From the NCBI GenBank assembly GCA_943789375.1, contig CALSTX010000012.1:1-64000 (forward strand): a stretch of DNA of 64,000 nt. The letters are read 5' to 3'. A model generated the notes under the pieces. It had not been told where the DNA came from. It searched no databases and saw only the letters and a program-made list of their open reading frames with translations. A program made the position numbers and the translations under genes. Of this stretch, positions 34,930 to 44,024 are shown piece after piece; position 1 is the first letter of the stretch, and the number at the start of each line of letters is the position of its first letter. Source of the stretch: an uncultured Opitutales bacterium (GTDB lineage: Bacteria > Verrucomicrobiota > Verrucomicrobiia > Opitutales > Seribacteraceae).

Positions 34930-36048
34930 ATGCATCTCTTTAATAACCTAACCTTCGTTTTCTTGTTTTTTATATTTCCTGAGCTGAAATCCAAGTCAGT
35001 TGATGTTTTTTTTGGCACCAGCGGACGAGAAGCCAAAGGGATTTATTATGCAACTTTTGATTCAAGTACTGGAAAATATAATCAGGCTATACTCGCGGCT
35101 GAGATCAATTCACCAGGGTTTCTTGCCAAGCATCCAAATGGTAAAATCCTTTATGCAGTAGCTCGGTGGAAGGGCGGTGCGGGAACAGTGGGCTATCACC
35201 TTGGTGCCGGAGGAGAATTAAAAGAGTTTACCCGGATAACTTGCCCGGATGGACCAGCTTGTCACATTTCTGTTCATCCAACTGGAAAATTTTTACTTAC
35301 CGCACAGTATGGAGGTGGCTCCGTGGCGATTTTTCCGCTTGGCAAAGATGGAGTGCTTAAAAACCCAACTGTGATTGAACATAAGGGAGGTTCCAAAGTG
35401 GTTGATAAAAGGCAGGATGCCCCCCACCCTCATTGGGTCGGATTTTCACCGGACGGGAAATATGCCCTCATACCCGATCTTGGGCTGGATCAGATCGTAA
35501 TCTACCAAGTTGATGTAGATAAGCCAGCGATCATTCCGCACGGGAAAAGTGACTCTATCCCTGGAGGTGGTCCCCGCCACATACGATTCTCCATCGATGG
35601 CAAATTCATTTATCTGCTTAATGAGCTCAGTCTCTCCATCACCACTTTTGCCTGGGATGCCCAAAGGGGTACAGCGAAAAGACTGACCACCACACCAGCA
35701 ATTTCCGAAGAAGTCAAAGCGGGTGAATCTTTCAATTCGTCTGCTGAGATTCTGGTTCACCCGAGCGGACAGTTCGTCTACTCCTCCAATCGTGGTCATG
35801 ATACCGTTTCTGTCTACAAAGCCAATCCACTAACCGGAAAATTAAAAGTGGTGCAGGTACAACCCATCCGCGGCGCTTTCCCTCGAAACATTAACCTCAC
35901 GCCCAACGCCGACTGGCTCCTCGCCGCCGGTGCGGATTCCAACACCATTGCTGCCCACCGTATTGACCCAAAAACCGGTAAACTTACCTACCAACGTGGC
36001 TCAGTTATCAATGTCCCCTCCCCCATTTGCATACTCTTTGCCGAGTAG
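34930..36048 (+). CDS. Exported lactonase-family beta-propeller (6-phosphogluconolactonase type)
   Basis: A 372-residue protein with a signal peptide (NLTFVFLFFIF) and repeated propeller-blade motifs, including PGFLAKHPNGKILYAV, ACHISVHPTGKFLLTAQYGGGSVAIFPL, PHPHWVGFSPDGKYALIPDLGLDQI and GPRHIRFSIDGKFIYLLNE. These match the seven-bladed lactonase family (PF10282) that includes Pgl and muconate cycloisomerase relatives. Export makes a central-metabolism role unlikely; hydrolysis of an extracytoplasmic lactone is more plausible. It is convergent with the photolyase gene, 3 bp apart. Confidence 0.88.
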   Translation: MHLFNNLTFVFLFFIFPELKSKSVDVFFGTSGREAKGIYYATFDSSTGKYNQAILAAEINSPGFLAKHPNGKILYAVARWKGGAGTVGYHLGAGGELKEFTRITCPDGPACHISVHPTGKFLLTAQYGGGSVAIFPLGKDGVLKNPTVIEHKGGSKVVDKRQDAPHPHWVGFSPDGKYALIPDLGLDQIVIYQVDVDKPAIIPHGKSDSIPGGGPRHIRFSIDGKFIYLLNELSLSITTFAWDAQRGTAKRLTTTPAISEEVKAGESFNSSAEILVHPSGQFVYSSNRGHDTVSVYKANPLTGKLKVVQVQPIRGAFPRNINLTPNADWLLAAGADSNTIAAHRIDPKTGKLTYQRGSVINVPSPICILFAE

Positions 36049-36051
36049 CAG

Positions 36052-37326
36052 TCACGCCAGCCAAAGCTTACGAAATGTTTCGTCGGGGTCATAATATTCG
36101 GCCTGTTTTTCGAGATTGAAAGCACGATTGGGCCGCGGATCATTGCCCACCCCACCCAAATACATCCAGTTTCCATAGTTGCTGCACGGATCGTAATCAA
36201 TTAGATGCTGTTCAAAGTGACGGGCACCAGACAACCAGTCCTGCCCTAAGTCATGCACTAGGTAGGACGCCACATTTTGTCGACCTCGATTACTCATCCA
36301 TCCGGTTGTGGCTAATTCGATCATGTTGGCATTTACAAAGGCATTGGGAGTTCTGCCCTCTTTCCATCGCTTGAATGTTTTCGGATCGCCCAGGGTCGCC
36401 CTTTCAATAGCGTCCTTAATTCCATGCCGCTTAAAAATACCCGCTCCGTAACGACGGGCAACAAAGCGAAAAAATTCCCGCCACAGTAATTCGAAGAATA
36501 ACCAGTAGGTGCTTTCATTGGCCACCCGTTCCTCCTCATATTTTTTGATTTCCCAATAAACTTCCACCGCTGAGATACATCCGATTGATAACCAGGGGGA
36601 TAATTTGGAGGAATAATCCGCCCCCACTAGTCCATTTCTCGTTTCCTTGTACTCTTTAAGGCAATCCCGTTCCCAAATCCATTGATTCATCCATTTTTTT
36701 GCTTCCCTAGCACCGCCACGAAAATCTAGGACTGCCCGCTCATCTTTGGGATAGTCCTCAAAACTGAGAGAAGTAAGTATGGGAAGTTCTGTTGTTGAAT
36801 TCCATGAGCAGACTATACTTTTTGGTGATTGGAAAACGCTGCGAATCTGCATCTTCTTTTCCACTTTCCGGCGAAAAGAACTGAACACGGCAGGCAAATC
36901 GTTGAGGGCAAAGGGAAGGTCAGCTTCTTCCCATATCCCTTTCCCTCCGGTGAGAATAAGATTTATCCGGTTGGAAAGCAGGCGTTCCTCTTCAGTTTCC
37001 TCCCAGGCATCTTCTTTTTGGGCGTAACAACGATCAGCTCCAAAGCTTTCCATTAGACTGGGGATCTCATCCACTGCCCGGCCCGAAACAAATTCAATGG
37101 ATCCACCCAGTTCTTCAATTTCACCCTGAAGGTCATGCAGGGATTCGAGAATAAATTTCGCCCGAACCGAACCCATTCTGGGAGCTTCTACGGAAGCATT
37201 CCAAGTCCGGGTATCCAGAATATAAACACAGAGCACATCATCGCATTCACGCAATGCACGGGTAAGTGCTTCATTATCCGGAACTCTTAAATTATTTCTA
37301 AACCATACAATTCCTTTTTTCATCAA
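36052..37326 (-). CDS. CRY-DASH family cryptochrome/photolyase
   Basis: A 424-residue protein with the photolyase N-terminal domain (IVWFRNNLRVPDNEAL) and the C-terminal FAD domain. The segments FVNANMIELATTGWMSNRGRQNVASYL, IDYDPCSNYGNWMYLGGVGNDPR and NLEKQAEYYDPD are hallmarks of the DASH subfamily, which repairs UV-damaged single-stranded or looped DNA and may signal blue light. It lies 31 bp after the FAD amine oxidase gene and probably shares its transcript. Confidence 0.93.
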   Translation of the reverse strand: MMKKGIVWFRNNLRVPDNEALTRALRECDDVLCVYILDTRTWNASVEAPRMGSVRAKFILESLHDLQGEIEELGGSIEFVSGRAVDEIPSLMESFGADRCYAQKEDAWEETEEERLLSNRINLILTGGKGIWEEADLPFALNDLPAVFSSFRRKVEKKMQIRSVFQSPKSIVCSWNSTTELPILTSLSFEDYPKDERAVLDFRGGAREAKKWMNQWIWERDCLKEYKETRNGLVGADYSSKLSPWLSIGCISAVEVYWEIKKYEEERVANESTYWLFFELLWREFFRFVARRYGAGIFKRHGIKDAIERATLGDPKTFKRWKEGRTPNAFVNANMIELATTGWMSNRGRQNVASYLVHDLGQDWLSGARHFEQHLIDYDPCSNYGNWMYLGGVGNDPRPNRAFNLEKQAEYYDPDETFRKLWLA

Positions 37327-37357
37327 AATGTTATATTAGGAAACAAAATAGAAATTC

Positions 37358-38626
37358 TCAATTTCTTGGTCCGTTTACCTGTAAGAAATTATGTTCCTTA
37401 ATAATATGCTCCGCTGTCAGACGGCCCGATTTCATTGCGGCATCAATGGAAGGAAGTCCAAAATAATCTCCACATCGAAAAACCCGGGTTAAAGCAGGCG
37501 TTGGGATCGGCGGATTTGGACAGGAGGGAACGGCTTGCCGGATTCGATATCCTTTCACATATGCCCAATGCTTGACCATGGGGCCGAACCATTGAAACAA
37601 TTGCTTCATCGCTAATGTGGCAATTTTTTCCATATCTAAGTCTTTCTTCCCAATTACACTTACAGATGCCAAAGCCTGACCGGGTGGAGAACATGAACAG
37701 AGGTTGCTAACAAAAGTGAGATTATTTATCGGTCCTTCTCCGCTACCATCCAAATAAAGAATTGGTTCATCACTGGGCAGATCGGTTGTAGGAAGAGAAA
37801 AATACAGGCAGTCCACCGCATTCCATTCCTCATTCGGCTGATCCAAGCCGAGTAATTGATTGGCATGAAAATCTTCGGTGGCCAATACTACGGCCCTGCC
37901 CTGCCATTGATTTCCATCTATTGATTTAATGGTATCCCGGTCCACTTTACAAATTTTAGTTCCAAGAAGAATATTTTCTTGGGGTAATTCCCCGGCTAGC
38001 TGAATGGGGATTTCACCAATTCCTTTTTTAGGCAAAACCGTATCGCCTGTGGAAAAAAACCGAAATGTTTCCTCAAACTTTCGAATCGTAGTGCTCAATT
38101 CATCTTCTAAAAACACTCCCCGCATGAAGGGCTTCCAAAACCGATTGATCATGGAATCTCCAAAACCCATTTCTCCCAATGCATTAATGGTGGAGCAGTT
38201 ATCAGGCATAGACTTGGATGAAAGCAGTCCCATACGCATCATCCCAACTCTCAATTTATCCCCCAAAGTTCCAATAGGAGTAAGTAATGATTTAACTCCG
38301 TCCATTGGATGCCGGATTGGATCTGCCACCCGATGAAAACGATTGTCAAACCAGACCTTGGAACCTGGGTAACATGCCTGTAGGTCAAGTTTTTCATAAT
38401 CCAAAAATCGTTGGGCTTCCGGGTATGCGGTTAATAGAACCTGGAATCCACGGTCCAATCGATAGCCACTGACTTCATCAGTCTGTACCCGACCTCCTAT
38501 TTTCTCGGCTTGATCAAAGAGTAAAAAGGGAACCCCTGCCTTCGCCAGCGTAACCGCACAAGCCAAGCCTGATAATCCGGCACCCACGATAAGAACAGGA
38601 GTATCTTGGTACTTAACTTTCGCCAT
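37358..38626 (-). CDS. FAD-dependent amine oxidase / protoporphyrinogen-oxidase-like flavoprotein
   Basis: A 422-residue flavoprotein. The FAD-binding GxGxxG is at residues 15-20 (GAGLSG), followed by FDQAEKIGGRVQTDE and the C-terminal VFRCGDYFGLPSIDAAMKSGRLTAEHI, which is the usual second FAD motif. Substrate is not evident; relatives include phytoene desaturases and proteins in carotenoid or photoprotection clusters. The pairing with CRY-DASH suggests a light-response function. No signal peptide is seen. Confidence 0.85.
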   Translation of the reverse strand: MAKVKYQDTPVLIVGAGLSGLACAVTLAKAGVPFLLFDQAEKIGGRVQTDEVSGYRLDRGFQVLLTAYPEAQRFLDYEKLDLQACYPGSKVWFDNRFHRVADPIRHPMDGVKSLLTPIGTLGDKLRVGMMRMGLLSSKSMPDNCSTINALGEMGFGDSMINRFWKPFMRGVFLEDELSTTIRKFEETFRFFSTGDTVLPKKGIGEIPIQLAGELPQENILLGTKICKVDRDTIKSIDGNQWQGRAVVLATEDFHANQLLGLDQPNEEWNAVDCLYFSLPTTDLPSDEPILYLDGSGEGPINNLTFVSNLCSCSPPGQALASVSVIGKKDLDMEKIATLAMKQLFQWFGPMVKHWAYVKGYRIRQAVPSCPNPPIPTPALTRVFRCGDYFGLPSIDAAMKSGRLTAEHIIKEHNFLQVNGPRN

Positions 38627-38983
38627 TACTCAGAGCAGTGCAGATAAACAGCTGCATATTCGGGTGATTTTGTTTTGGCCTCATTGAATGAACCGTCTCA
38701 TTTAAAGTCTCTTTTCTATTTAATTACTTTTGTAGGTTTTATTTCAGAATGAAATTATCCCAATTTTTGAAAATTGGCTACGCAAGAGTGGATGTATTGG
38801 TTCTGGAGTGCAGCTAAGTAGAATTTGTAGGATTAGTCCTTTCATGGTTTGTAAATTCATTGTCGTGAATTTGGATGTAAATTTAAAAATCGATAACACT
38901 GAAAAACACTTGTTCACCTTTCTTCTTCATCCAACAGTATGAATGTCCGTAAGAACTAAGGGAATTCATACATTTACTATCAG
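38627..38983. other. Intergenic region, no supported gene
   Basis: An AT-rich 357-bp stretch between two divergent genes, so it should carry both promoters. Only very short open frames occur: one of 22 codons starting at 38749, and an overlapping frame with an aromatic string (QEWMYWFW) ending at 38821, closed upstream by a stop. Neither can be supported. A short palindrome-like AGGATTAGTCCT occurs near 38829. Confidence 0.6.
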
Positions 38984-40597
38984 ATGAATTTCCTTCCCAC
39001 ACTTTTTTCGTTCCTTATATTCATACCTTGGATATGCCAGGCAAAAGTTGATTTCGTTCACCAAGTGATGCCAATTTTGAAAAAGCATTGCGCCGAGTGT
39101 CACACCGATGGAAATAAGAAAGGTGGACTTTCGATAAATACCCGGGTTGAATTCCTCGCTGGGGGTGAAGGTGGAGAGGTAGCCATCGCAGGTAATGCAG
39201 CGGAGAGTTTTTTCCTGGAACTCACCGGATCTGCAGACCTTGACGAACGTATGCCTCCAAAAGGGCCTGGAGTTTCCGCTTCAGAGTTAGCGATTTTAAA
39301 ACAGTGGGTACAGGAAGGTATGGACTGGGATGAGTCTTACACTCTTGGGTCATCCGGATGGGAACCACCTCTTAAACCCCGTATCGTCACCCTGCCACCA
39401 GCTTTGGAAAATCGGGATCATCCTATCGACCGTATAGTGGACGCTTACCACCTAAAAAAGAATGCAACTCCCCCTGCCCTCGCCAGTGACTCTCTTTTTT
39501 TACGAAGAGCTTATTTAGACATCATTGGCATTCTGCCTTCACCCAAAGAGTTACTAAATTTCATAAAAAACCCTTCTCCTTCGAAGCAAGCACAAGTAAT
39601 TGACCTGCTCTTGGAAAGAGAAATTGCCTACGCCGATCACTGGCTAACATTCTGGAATGATCTATTGCGCAATGATTACACCGGAACCGGATTTATTACC
39701 AAAGGACGCACCCAAATTACATCATGGCTGTACGCGGCCCTACGATCCAACAAACCCTACGATCAAATGACCAGGGAATTAATTGATGCAGAGGAAGATG
39801 CTGCGGGCTTTGTAAACGGGATCAAATGGCGCGGAAATGTAAACGCCAGCCAAACAAGAAATATGCAATTTGCACAGAATGTTTCTCAGGTGTTTCTGGG
39901 TATAAATATGAAATGTGCCAGCTGTCATGACAGTTTCATTGACCGGTGGACTTTGCAGGAAGCCTACGATCTCGCTGCTATTTTTGCAGACAAACCTTTA
40001 GAGCTTGAAAGATGTGATCTACCAACAGGAAAAATGGCCAAACCCCGCTGGATGTTTCCGGAACTCGGACAAGTAGACCCAAAAGCAGACAAAAAGAAAC
40101 GACTTCAACAACTTGCAACCCTCATGACTCACCCGGAAAATGGTAGATTTACCCGAACCATCGTTAATCGTATCTGGGCACAGATTATGGGTCGGGGCAT
40201 TGTTCATCCCGTGGATGCCATGCACACCAAGCCATGGAATGAAGACCTTCTTGATTTCCTCGCCCTTCAATTTGCAAAGGAGGGCTATGACTTAAAAAAG
40301 TTTCTCCGATTTGTCATGACCTCCCATGCCTACGGAGGGAAAAGTGACAGGTTGGAAGCAGAACCAGGCACCGATTATGTTTTTCATGGCCCCGTACCGA
40401 AGCGTATGACTGCGGAACAACTTATGGATTCCATTTGGCAGGTCACGCAGACCCATCCGACGCGGGCGGATGCCAAAGTGGATCGTTCGCCTGGTTTCAG
40501 AAGCTCACGATTCCACTCTCACCAGAGATTCGAGGAAGCCGAAAAACATCAATGCATTTTGGATATGGGGGCCAGACTCACAGGCCCGCAAAGTTAA
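38984..40597 (+). CDS. PSCyt1 cytochrome c plus DUF1549 protein, N-terminal part of a frameshifted gene
   Basis: A 537-codon frame with a signal peptide (FLPTLFSFLIFIPWICQA), a haem-binding CxxCH at Cys36-Cys39-His40 (HCAECH) of planctomycete cytochrome C type, and a DUF1549 domain containing a second motif CASCHDSFIDRWT at Cys311-Cys314-His315. The frame continues through the junction MTAEQLMDSIWQVTQTHP, which begins the next domain (DUF1553), and then degenerates into 40 residues of non-family sequence before a stop. The rest of the domain continues in another frame (40470-41354). The whole gene, 38984-41354, would be one periplasmic protein. A DUF1501 partner follows at 41366. Confidence 0.88.
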   Translation: MNFLPTLFSFLIFIPWICQAKVDFVHQVMPILKKHCAECHTDGNKKGGLSINTRVEFLAGGEGGEVAIAGNAAESFFLELTGSADLDERMPPKGPGVSASELAILKQWVQEGMDWDESYTLGSSGWEPPLKPRIVTLPPALENRDHPIDRIVDAYHLKKNATPPALASDSLFLRRAYLDIIGILPSPKELLNFIKNPSPSKQAQVIDLLLEREIAYADHWLTFWNDLLRNDYTGTGFITKGRTQITSWLYAALRSNKPYDQMTRELIDAEEDAAGFVNGIKWRGNVNASQTRNMQFAQNVSQVFLGINMKCASCHDSFIDRWTLQEAYDLAAIFADKPLELERCDLPTGKMAKPRWMFPELGQVDPKADKKKRLQQLATLMTHPENGRFTRTIVNRIWAQIMGRGIVHPVDAMHTKPWNEDLLDFLALQFAKEGYDLKKFLRFVMTSHAYGGKSDRLEAEPGTDYVFHGPVPKRMTAEQLMDSIWQVTQTHPTRADAKVDRSPGFRSSRFHSHQRFEEAEKHQCILDMGARLTGPQS

Positions 40598-41354
40598 ACT
40601 GCGAACCTGGGTCGACCTCCCAAGTACGCCTAAAACCGCATCTCTTCTAGCCACCTGTGATAATGCTTTCTCCCTTCAAGTAAATGGCCAATTTGTGACC
40701 TCTTCTAAAGAATGGAACAAGCCTATGTATCATGAAGTTTCCACCTTTTTTCAAACCGGCAAAAACCTAATTGAAGTGGATGCAGAAATGTTTGGTGGAG
40801 GGGCTGGTTTTATCGCCCAATTTATTTTTGAAACAGGTAAGCAGGCAATCATGATTGAAACCAATAAAGATTGGGAATTCCTCCTAGACAAGGATTGGAT
40901 TGCAGCGACTGAAGTTCACCCGTACGGATCAGGACCATGGCAACGCCCACTGGAAAAAGCACAACAGACACCACCCGGGACCAACCATAATGATCCTTCC
41001 ATTCGGGCATCCTTAGTGAAAAATGATTTCCTGATGCGCTCTCTTGGACGGCCCCACCGCGATCAAGTTGTTACCTCGCGCCCGGCCGAGCTCACCACCC
41101 TTCAGGCAATCGATTTAGCCAACGGTAATATCCTGAGCCAGTACTTACAACAAGGTGCCAAAAGAATCACTAGAGATGAGACGGATACAAAAGACTTTAT
41201 TGATTGGCTCTTCCAATATACCCTGGCCCGGCTTCCAACAAACGGGGAGAAACAGGTATTGGCAAGTATCGTACAAAACCCCCAGAATCCTAAACAAGTG
41301 GAAGACCTGTTGTGGTTGGTCTTTATGCAGCCTGACTTTCAAATCATTAGATAA
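40470..41354 (+). CDS. DUF1553 (PSD1) C-terminal part of the frameshifted PSCyt gene
   Basis: This frame, offset by one base from the N-terminal part, carries a beta-sandwich-like insert (WIWGPDSQARKVKLRTWV, then ATCDNAFSLQVNGQF) and the DUF1553 core with FLMRSLGRPHRDQVVTSRPAELTTLQAIDLANG and a closing LLWLVFMQPDFQIIR. The ATG at 40470 is only the first one in the frame, not a likely true start. The change of frame falls between about 40470 and 40597 and would be explained by one extra base. Either a real inactivating mutation, a sequencing error, or ribosomal frameshifting is possible; I consider error or recent mutation most likely because both parts are fully conserved. Confidence 0.82.
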   Translation: MPKWIVRLVSEAHDSTLTRDSRKPKNINAFWIWGPDSQARKVKLRTWVDLPSTPKTASLLATCDNAFSLQVNGQFVTSSKEWNKPMYHEVSTFFQTGKNLIEVDAEMFGGGAGFIAQFIFETGKQAIMIETNKDWEFLLDKDWIAATEVHPYGSGPWQRPLEKAQQTPPGTNHNDPSIRASLVKNDFLMRSLGRPHRDQVVTSRPAELTTLQAIDLANGNILSQYLQQGAKRITRDETDTKDFIDWLFQYTLARLPTNGEKQVLASIVQNPQNPKQVEDLLWLVFMQPDFQIIR

Positions 41355-41365
41355 CTAACTTGATC

Positions 41366-42796
41366 ATGAATATTCCAGCACAGATCCAAAGACGTGATTT
41401 TCTTAAACAACTCAGCCTGGCTTCTACCGCAGCACTTGCCACCGAAGGAACCCGAGCTTGGGGAAATGACATAGTCATTCATCCAAAAGCAAAGGCTGAC
41501 TCCTGCGTATTAATTTGGATGGCGGGAGGAATGGCAGCACCCGACACCTTTGACCCCAAAGCCTACCTTCCATTTGAGAAGGGTCTTGAAGTCAAAAAGA
41601 TCCTCAGTACCTTTCCTGCCATAGACACCAATGTGGACGGTATAAAGATTTCTAAGGGCCTTGAGAATATCGCTCAGGTCATGGACCGTGGCACGCTTAT
41701 ACGATCTGCTGTGCAACCAGATCTCGGATCCATCTTACATTCGAGGCATCAGTATCATTGGCATACAGGTTATGTTCCCCCTCTTACTGTGGCAGCTCCT
41801 CACCTAGGTGCATGGATGGCAAAAGTGTTGGGCCCGAAGAATGAAGTGATTCCGCCTTTTATAAATATTGGTCAGCGGTTGGAAGGAGTTGGAGAAAAAG
41901 AAGAACTCAAGGCTTTCACCACCGCTGGATTTTTTGGATCTGAATATGGCCCGATGAACTTACCCTATCCTGAGCAGGCTATTCAGTCTGTCCAACCTCC
42001 TGAAGGAATGGAACCGGGCCGTTTTTCCAACCGTTACAAACACTTCAAAAAACTCATCGATCAAAACCCCAACCGGGATCAGCTGAGTGATTTCCAAAGA
42101 GAGTCAATGTTGCGCTCTATGGAGTCTGCCCATCGCCTCCTTCAGTCCACGGAGAAAGATGCCTTTGATCTTACCCAGGAGCCCAAGGATTCTTATGCTA
42201 AATATGGAGATACCCGTTTTGGTCGCGGCTGTCTTCTAGCTCGCCGCCTTGTTGAAAAAGGGGCCCGCTTTATTGAAGTAACCACAGAATATGTACCCTT
42301 CCTGCACTGGGATACTCATGAAAATGGTCACACCACCGCTGCCCGCATGAAAAAAGAAATTGATCAACCAGTCGCCCAACTAATCCAAGACCTTGAAGCC
42401 AAGGGCTTGCTGGATACCACCTTAGTCATTCTTGCCAGTGAGTTCAGTCGGGACATGATGATCGAAGGAGTTCCCGGTTCCAATGCACAGGATCAGTCGA
42501 GGGCTCGCACTGATAAATTGCAGGAAATGAAACAATATGGTTTGCATCGGCACTTCACGGGAGGCACCAGCCTGGCGATGTGGGGAGGTGGAGTAAAAGG
42601 GGGATTTTCCTATGGTAAAACCGCGAATGAACGCCCGCTCATGGCCGTGGAAAACCCAGTTTCCATTGAAGACTTACACGCTACCATTTTTACCGCCATG
42701 GGAATCAGTCCAAAAACAGCTTATGAAGTGGAAAAACGACCATTCTTTGCAACGAAGGATGGCACCGGTAAAGCCGTGAAAGATATCTTTTCCTAA
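41366..42796 (+). CDS. DUF1501 family protein with Tat signal
   Basis: A 476-residue member of the sulfatase-like DUF1501 family. It starts with a twin-arginine signal (QRRDFLKQLSLAS, Arg 9-10). Recognised parts are CVLIWMAGGMAAPDTFDPK, LHSRHQYHWHTGY, GCLLARRLVEKGARFIEVT and HWDTHENGHTTAARMKKEID. The start codon is the ATG at 41366, six bases after an in-frame TTG. DUF1501 genes regularly follow PSCyt1-DUF1549-DUF1553 genes, as here with an 11-bp gap. The pair is thought to act on extracytoplasmic substrates, but the activity is unknown. Confidence 0.92.
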   Translation: MNIPAQIQRRDFLKQLSLASTAALATEGTRAWGNDIVIHPKAKADSCVLIWMAGGMAAPDTFDPKAYLPFEKGLEVKKILSTFPAIDTNVDGIKISKGLENIAQVMDRGTLIRSAVQPDLGSILHSRHQYHWHTGYVPPLTVAAPHLGAWMAKVLGPKNEVIPPFINIGQRLEGVGEKEELKAFTTAGFFGSEYGPMNLPYPEQAIQSVQPPEGMEPGRFSNRYKHFKKLIDQNPNRDQLSDFQRESMLRSMESAHRLLQSTEKDAFDLTQEPKDSYAKYGDTRFGRGCLLARRLVEKGARFIEVTTEYVPFLHWDTHENGHTTAARMKKEIDQPVAQLIQDLEAKGLLDTTLVILASEFSRDMMIEGVPGSNAQDQSRARTDKLQEMKQYGLHRHFTGGTSLAMWGGGVKGGFSYGKTANERPLMAVENPVSIEDLHATIFTAMGISPKTAYEVEKRPFFATKDGTGKAVKDIFS

Positions 42797-42843
42797 ATGG
42801 GTGAACTCAAGGTTTAGTACTTGCTACGCTAATATCAAAATTG

Positions 42844-42882
42844 CGTGCCGTTTTTTATCCTTTAATGGGTAAAAAAGGCACG
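42844..42882. terminator. Strong stem-loop between convergent DUF1501 and DUF1080 genes, probable bidirectional terminator
   Basis: CGTGCC at 42844-42849 pairs with GGCACG at 42877-42882, and TTTTTTATCC at 42851-42860 pairs with GGGTAAAAAA at 42867-42876, leaving a six-base loop (42861-42866) and one bulged G at 42850. The result is a 16-bp stem containing one G-U pair. A-rich and T-rich arms would serve in either direction. It lies 48 bp after DUF1501 and 130 bp beyond the stop of the convergent DUF1080 gene. Confidence 0.5.
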
Positions 42883-43011
42883 AGTTTCTAGTTACCTTGC
42901 TAAGATAGAAAATAAACAAACCCTACAAACTGCATTTATACTTTTGGCCTTTGTACAGCAAAGGCTTTAAGCTAAATGAAAGGAGCAGACTACAGGCACC
43001 AAGAAAAGCAC

Positions 43012-43800
43012 CTAGCTCGACTGATCCATAATCCAAATATTACGGTACCGAACATCTTGGCCGTGTTCTTGCAACTTTAAGCCCCCAGGAGATGAGGTAA
43101 CCTTGATGCCTCCATTGGCTTTTTTTATCTCTGCATCATCGTGAACTTTTATGCCATTCCACCAGACAGTTGCCCGGGCATGCGAGGTTTTTTTATCACC
43201 CTCCCATTTAGCATCTTTAAAAATAAAGTGAAAGGCATGCCATTGCCCGTTTGGCCGCCACGCATTGTGATCAGGAACTCGATCCATACAAAAAGCGGCA
43301 ATCCCATGAGGTCCGATCTTCCAATTGTAAGGATCTGCAATATCTTTTCCCTTGGGGGATTCGATCTGAATTTCATAACGATTCTGCATATAGACCCCAC
43401 TGTTGGTATAGCCATCTGGCTTTTCATCTCCCCTTGCACCCATCATAATAAATTCAACATGCCCCTCATAGTCATTGTATTTTTTCTTGGTTACCAAATC
43501 ATGGGTCCCCCATCTCCTGCCACCGTTAGTCATCAGAGTCTTTCCTTTTCCTGCAGGATTATCCATGATCGTCCAGGTAATATCCATATCCTTTTGGGGC
43601 CACATCTCCCAATTTTCTTTGACCGACTGCATAGTTCCATCAAAAAGGATTGCGGCACCCTGGGGGGCTTTCACCCCAACATCCTTGGTCTTCTCATACC
43701 CGTTTCGACCCTCGAATTTTTCAGATTCATCAGCATGAACGGTACAGGCAATGACAAGTAAGTAAGAAGTTAATATAGATTGAAAATTGATTTTATTCAT
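43012..43800 (-). CDS. Secreted DUF1080 (3-keto-disaccharide hydrolase) protein
   Basis: A 262-residue protein with a signal peptide (ILTSYLLVIACTVHA). The DUF1080 fold, a concanavalin-like beta sandwich, is visible in AAILFDGTMQSVKENWEMW, GEDVEF-like block EGHVEFIMMGARGDEKPDGYTNSGVYMQNRYEIQI and a closing VTSSPGGLKLQEHGQDVRYRNIWI. The family's common label is 3-keto-disaccharide hydrolase, based on one characterised member, so specificity here is uncertain. It is convergent with DUF1501. Confidence 0.9.
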   Translation of the reverse strand: MNKINFQSILTSYLLVIACTVHADESEKFEGRNGYEKTKDVGVKAPQGAAILFDGTMQSVKENWEMWPQKDMDITWTIMDNPAGKGKTLMTNGGRRWGTHDLVTKKKYNDYEGHVEFIMMGARGDEKPDGYTNSGVYMQNRYEIQIESPKGKDIADPYNWKIGPHGIAAFCMDRVPDHNAWRPNGQWHAFHFIFKDAKWEGDKKTSHARATVWWNGIKVHDDAEIKKANGGIKVTSSPGGLKLQEHGQDVRYRNIWIMDQSS

Positions 43801-44024
43801 TTATTTATTCTTTATTGTTGAGAGTTCGAATACTTAATTTCTCCCTCTTCTTGATTAATCATTTTGAAATTCATTGCCGGTCCTTCAGATTCATTTTATC
43901 TCCCGATGCTTGAGGGTAAATACTGAGCAAAATAGTGAACAGCTAAAATGAAAGGGTAAAGAAAATACACTTTACCATACAGGCAAGAGGCTGGGAGATG
44001 AAACAAAAAGAACAGCTGTGTCGA

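Noticed and set aside
38777..38821. Aromatic string QEWMYWFW as a relic of the W-rich C-terminal region
   Set aside because: It is only about 15 codons with a stop just upstream, and no flanking similarity supports it.
43141..43761. 206-codon forward frame opposite the DUF1080 gene
   Set aside because: It lies completely antisense to a gene with a clear family match and signal peptide.
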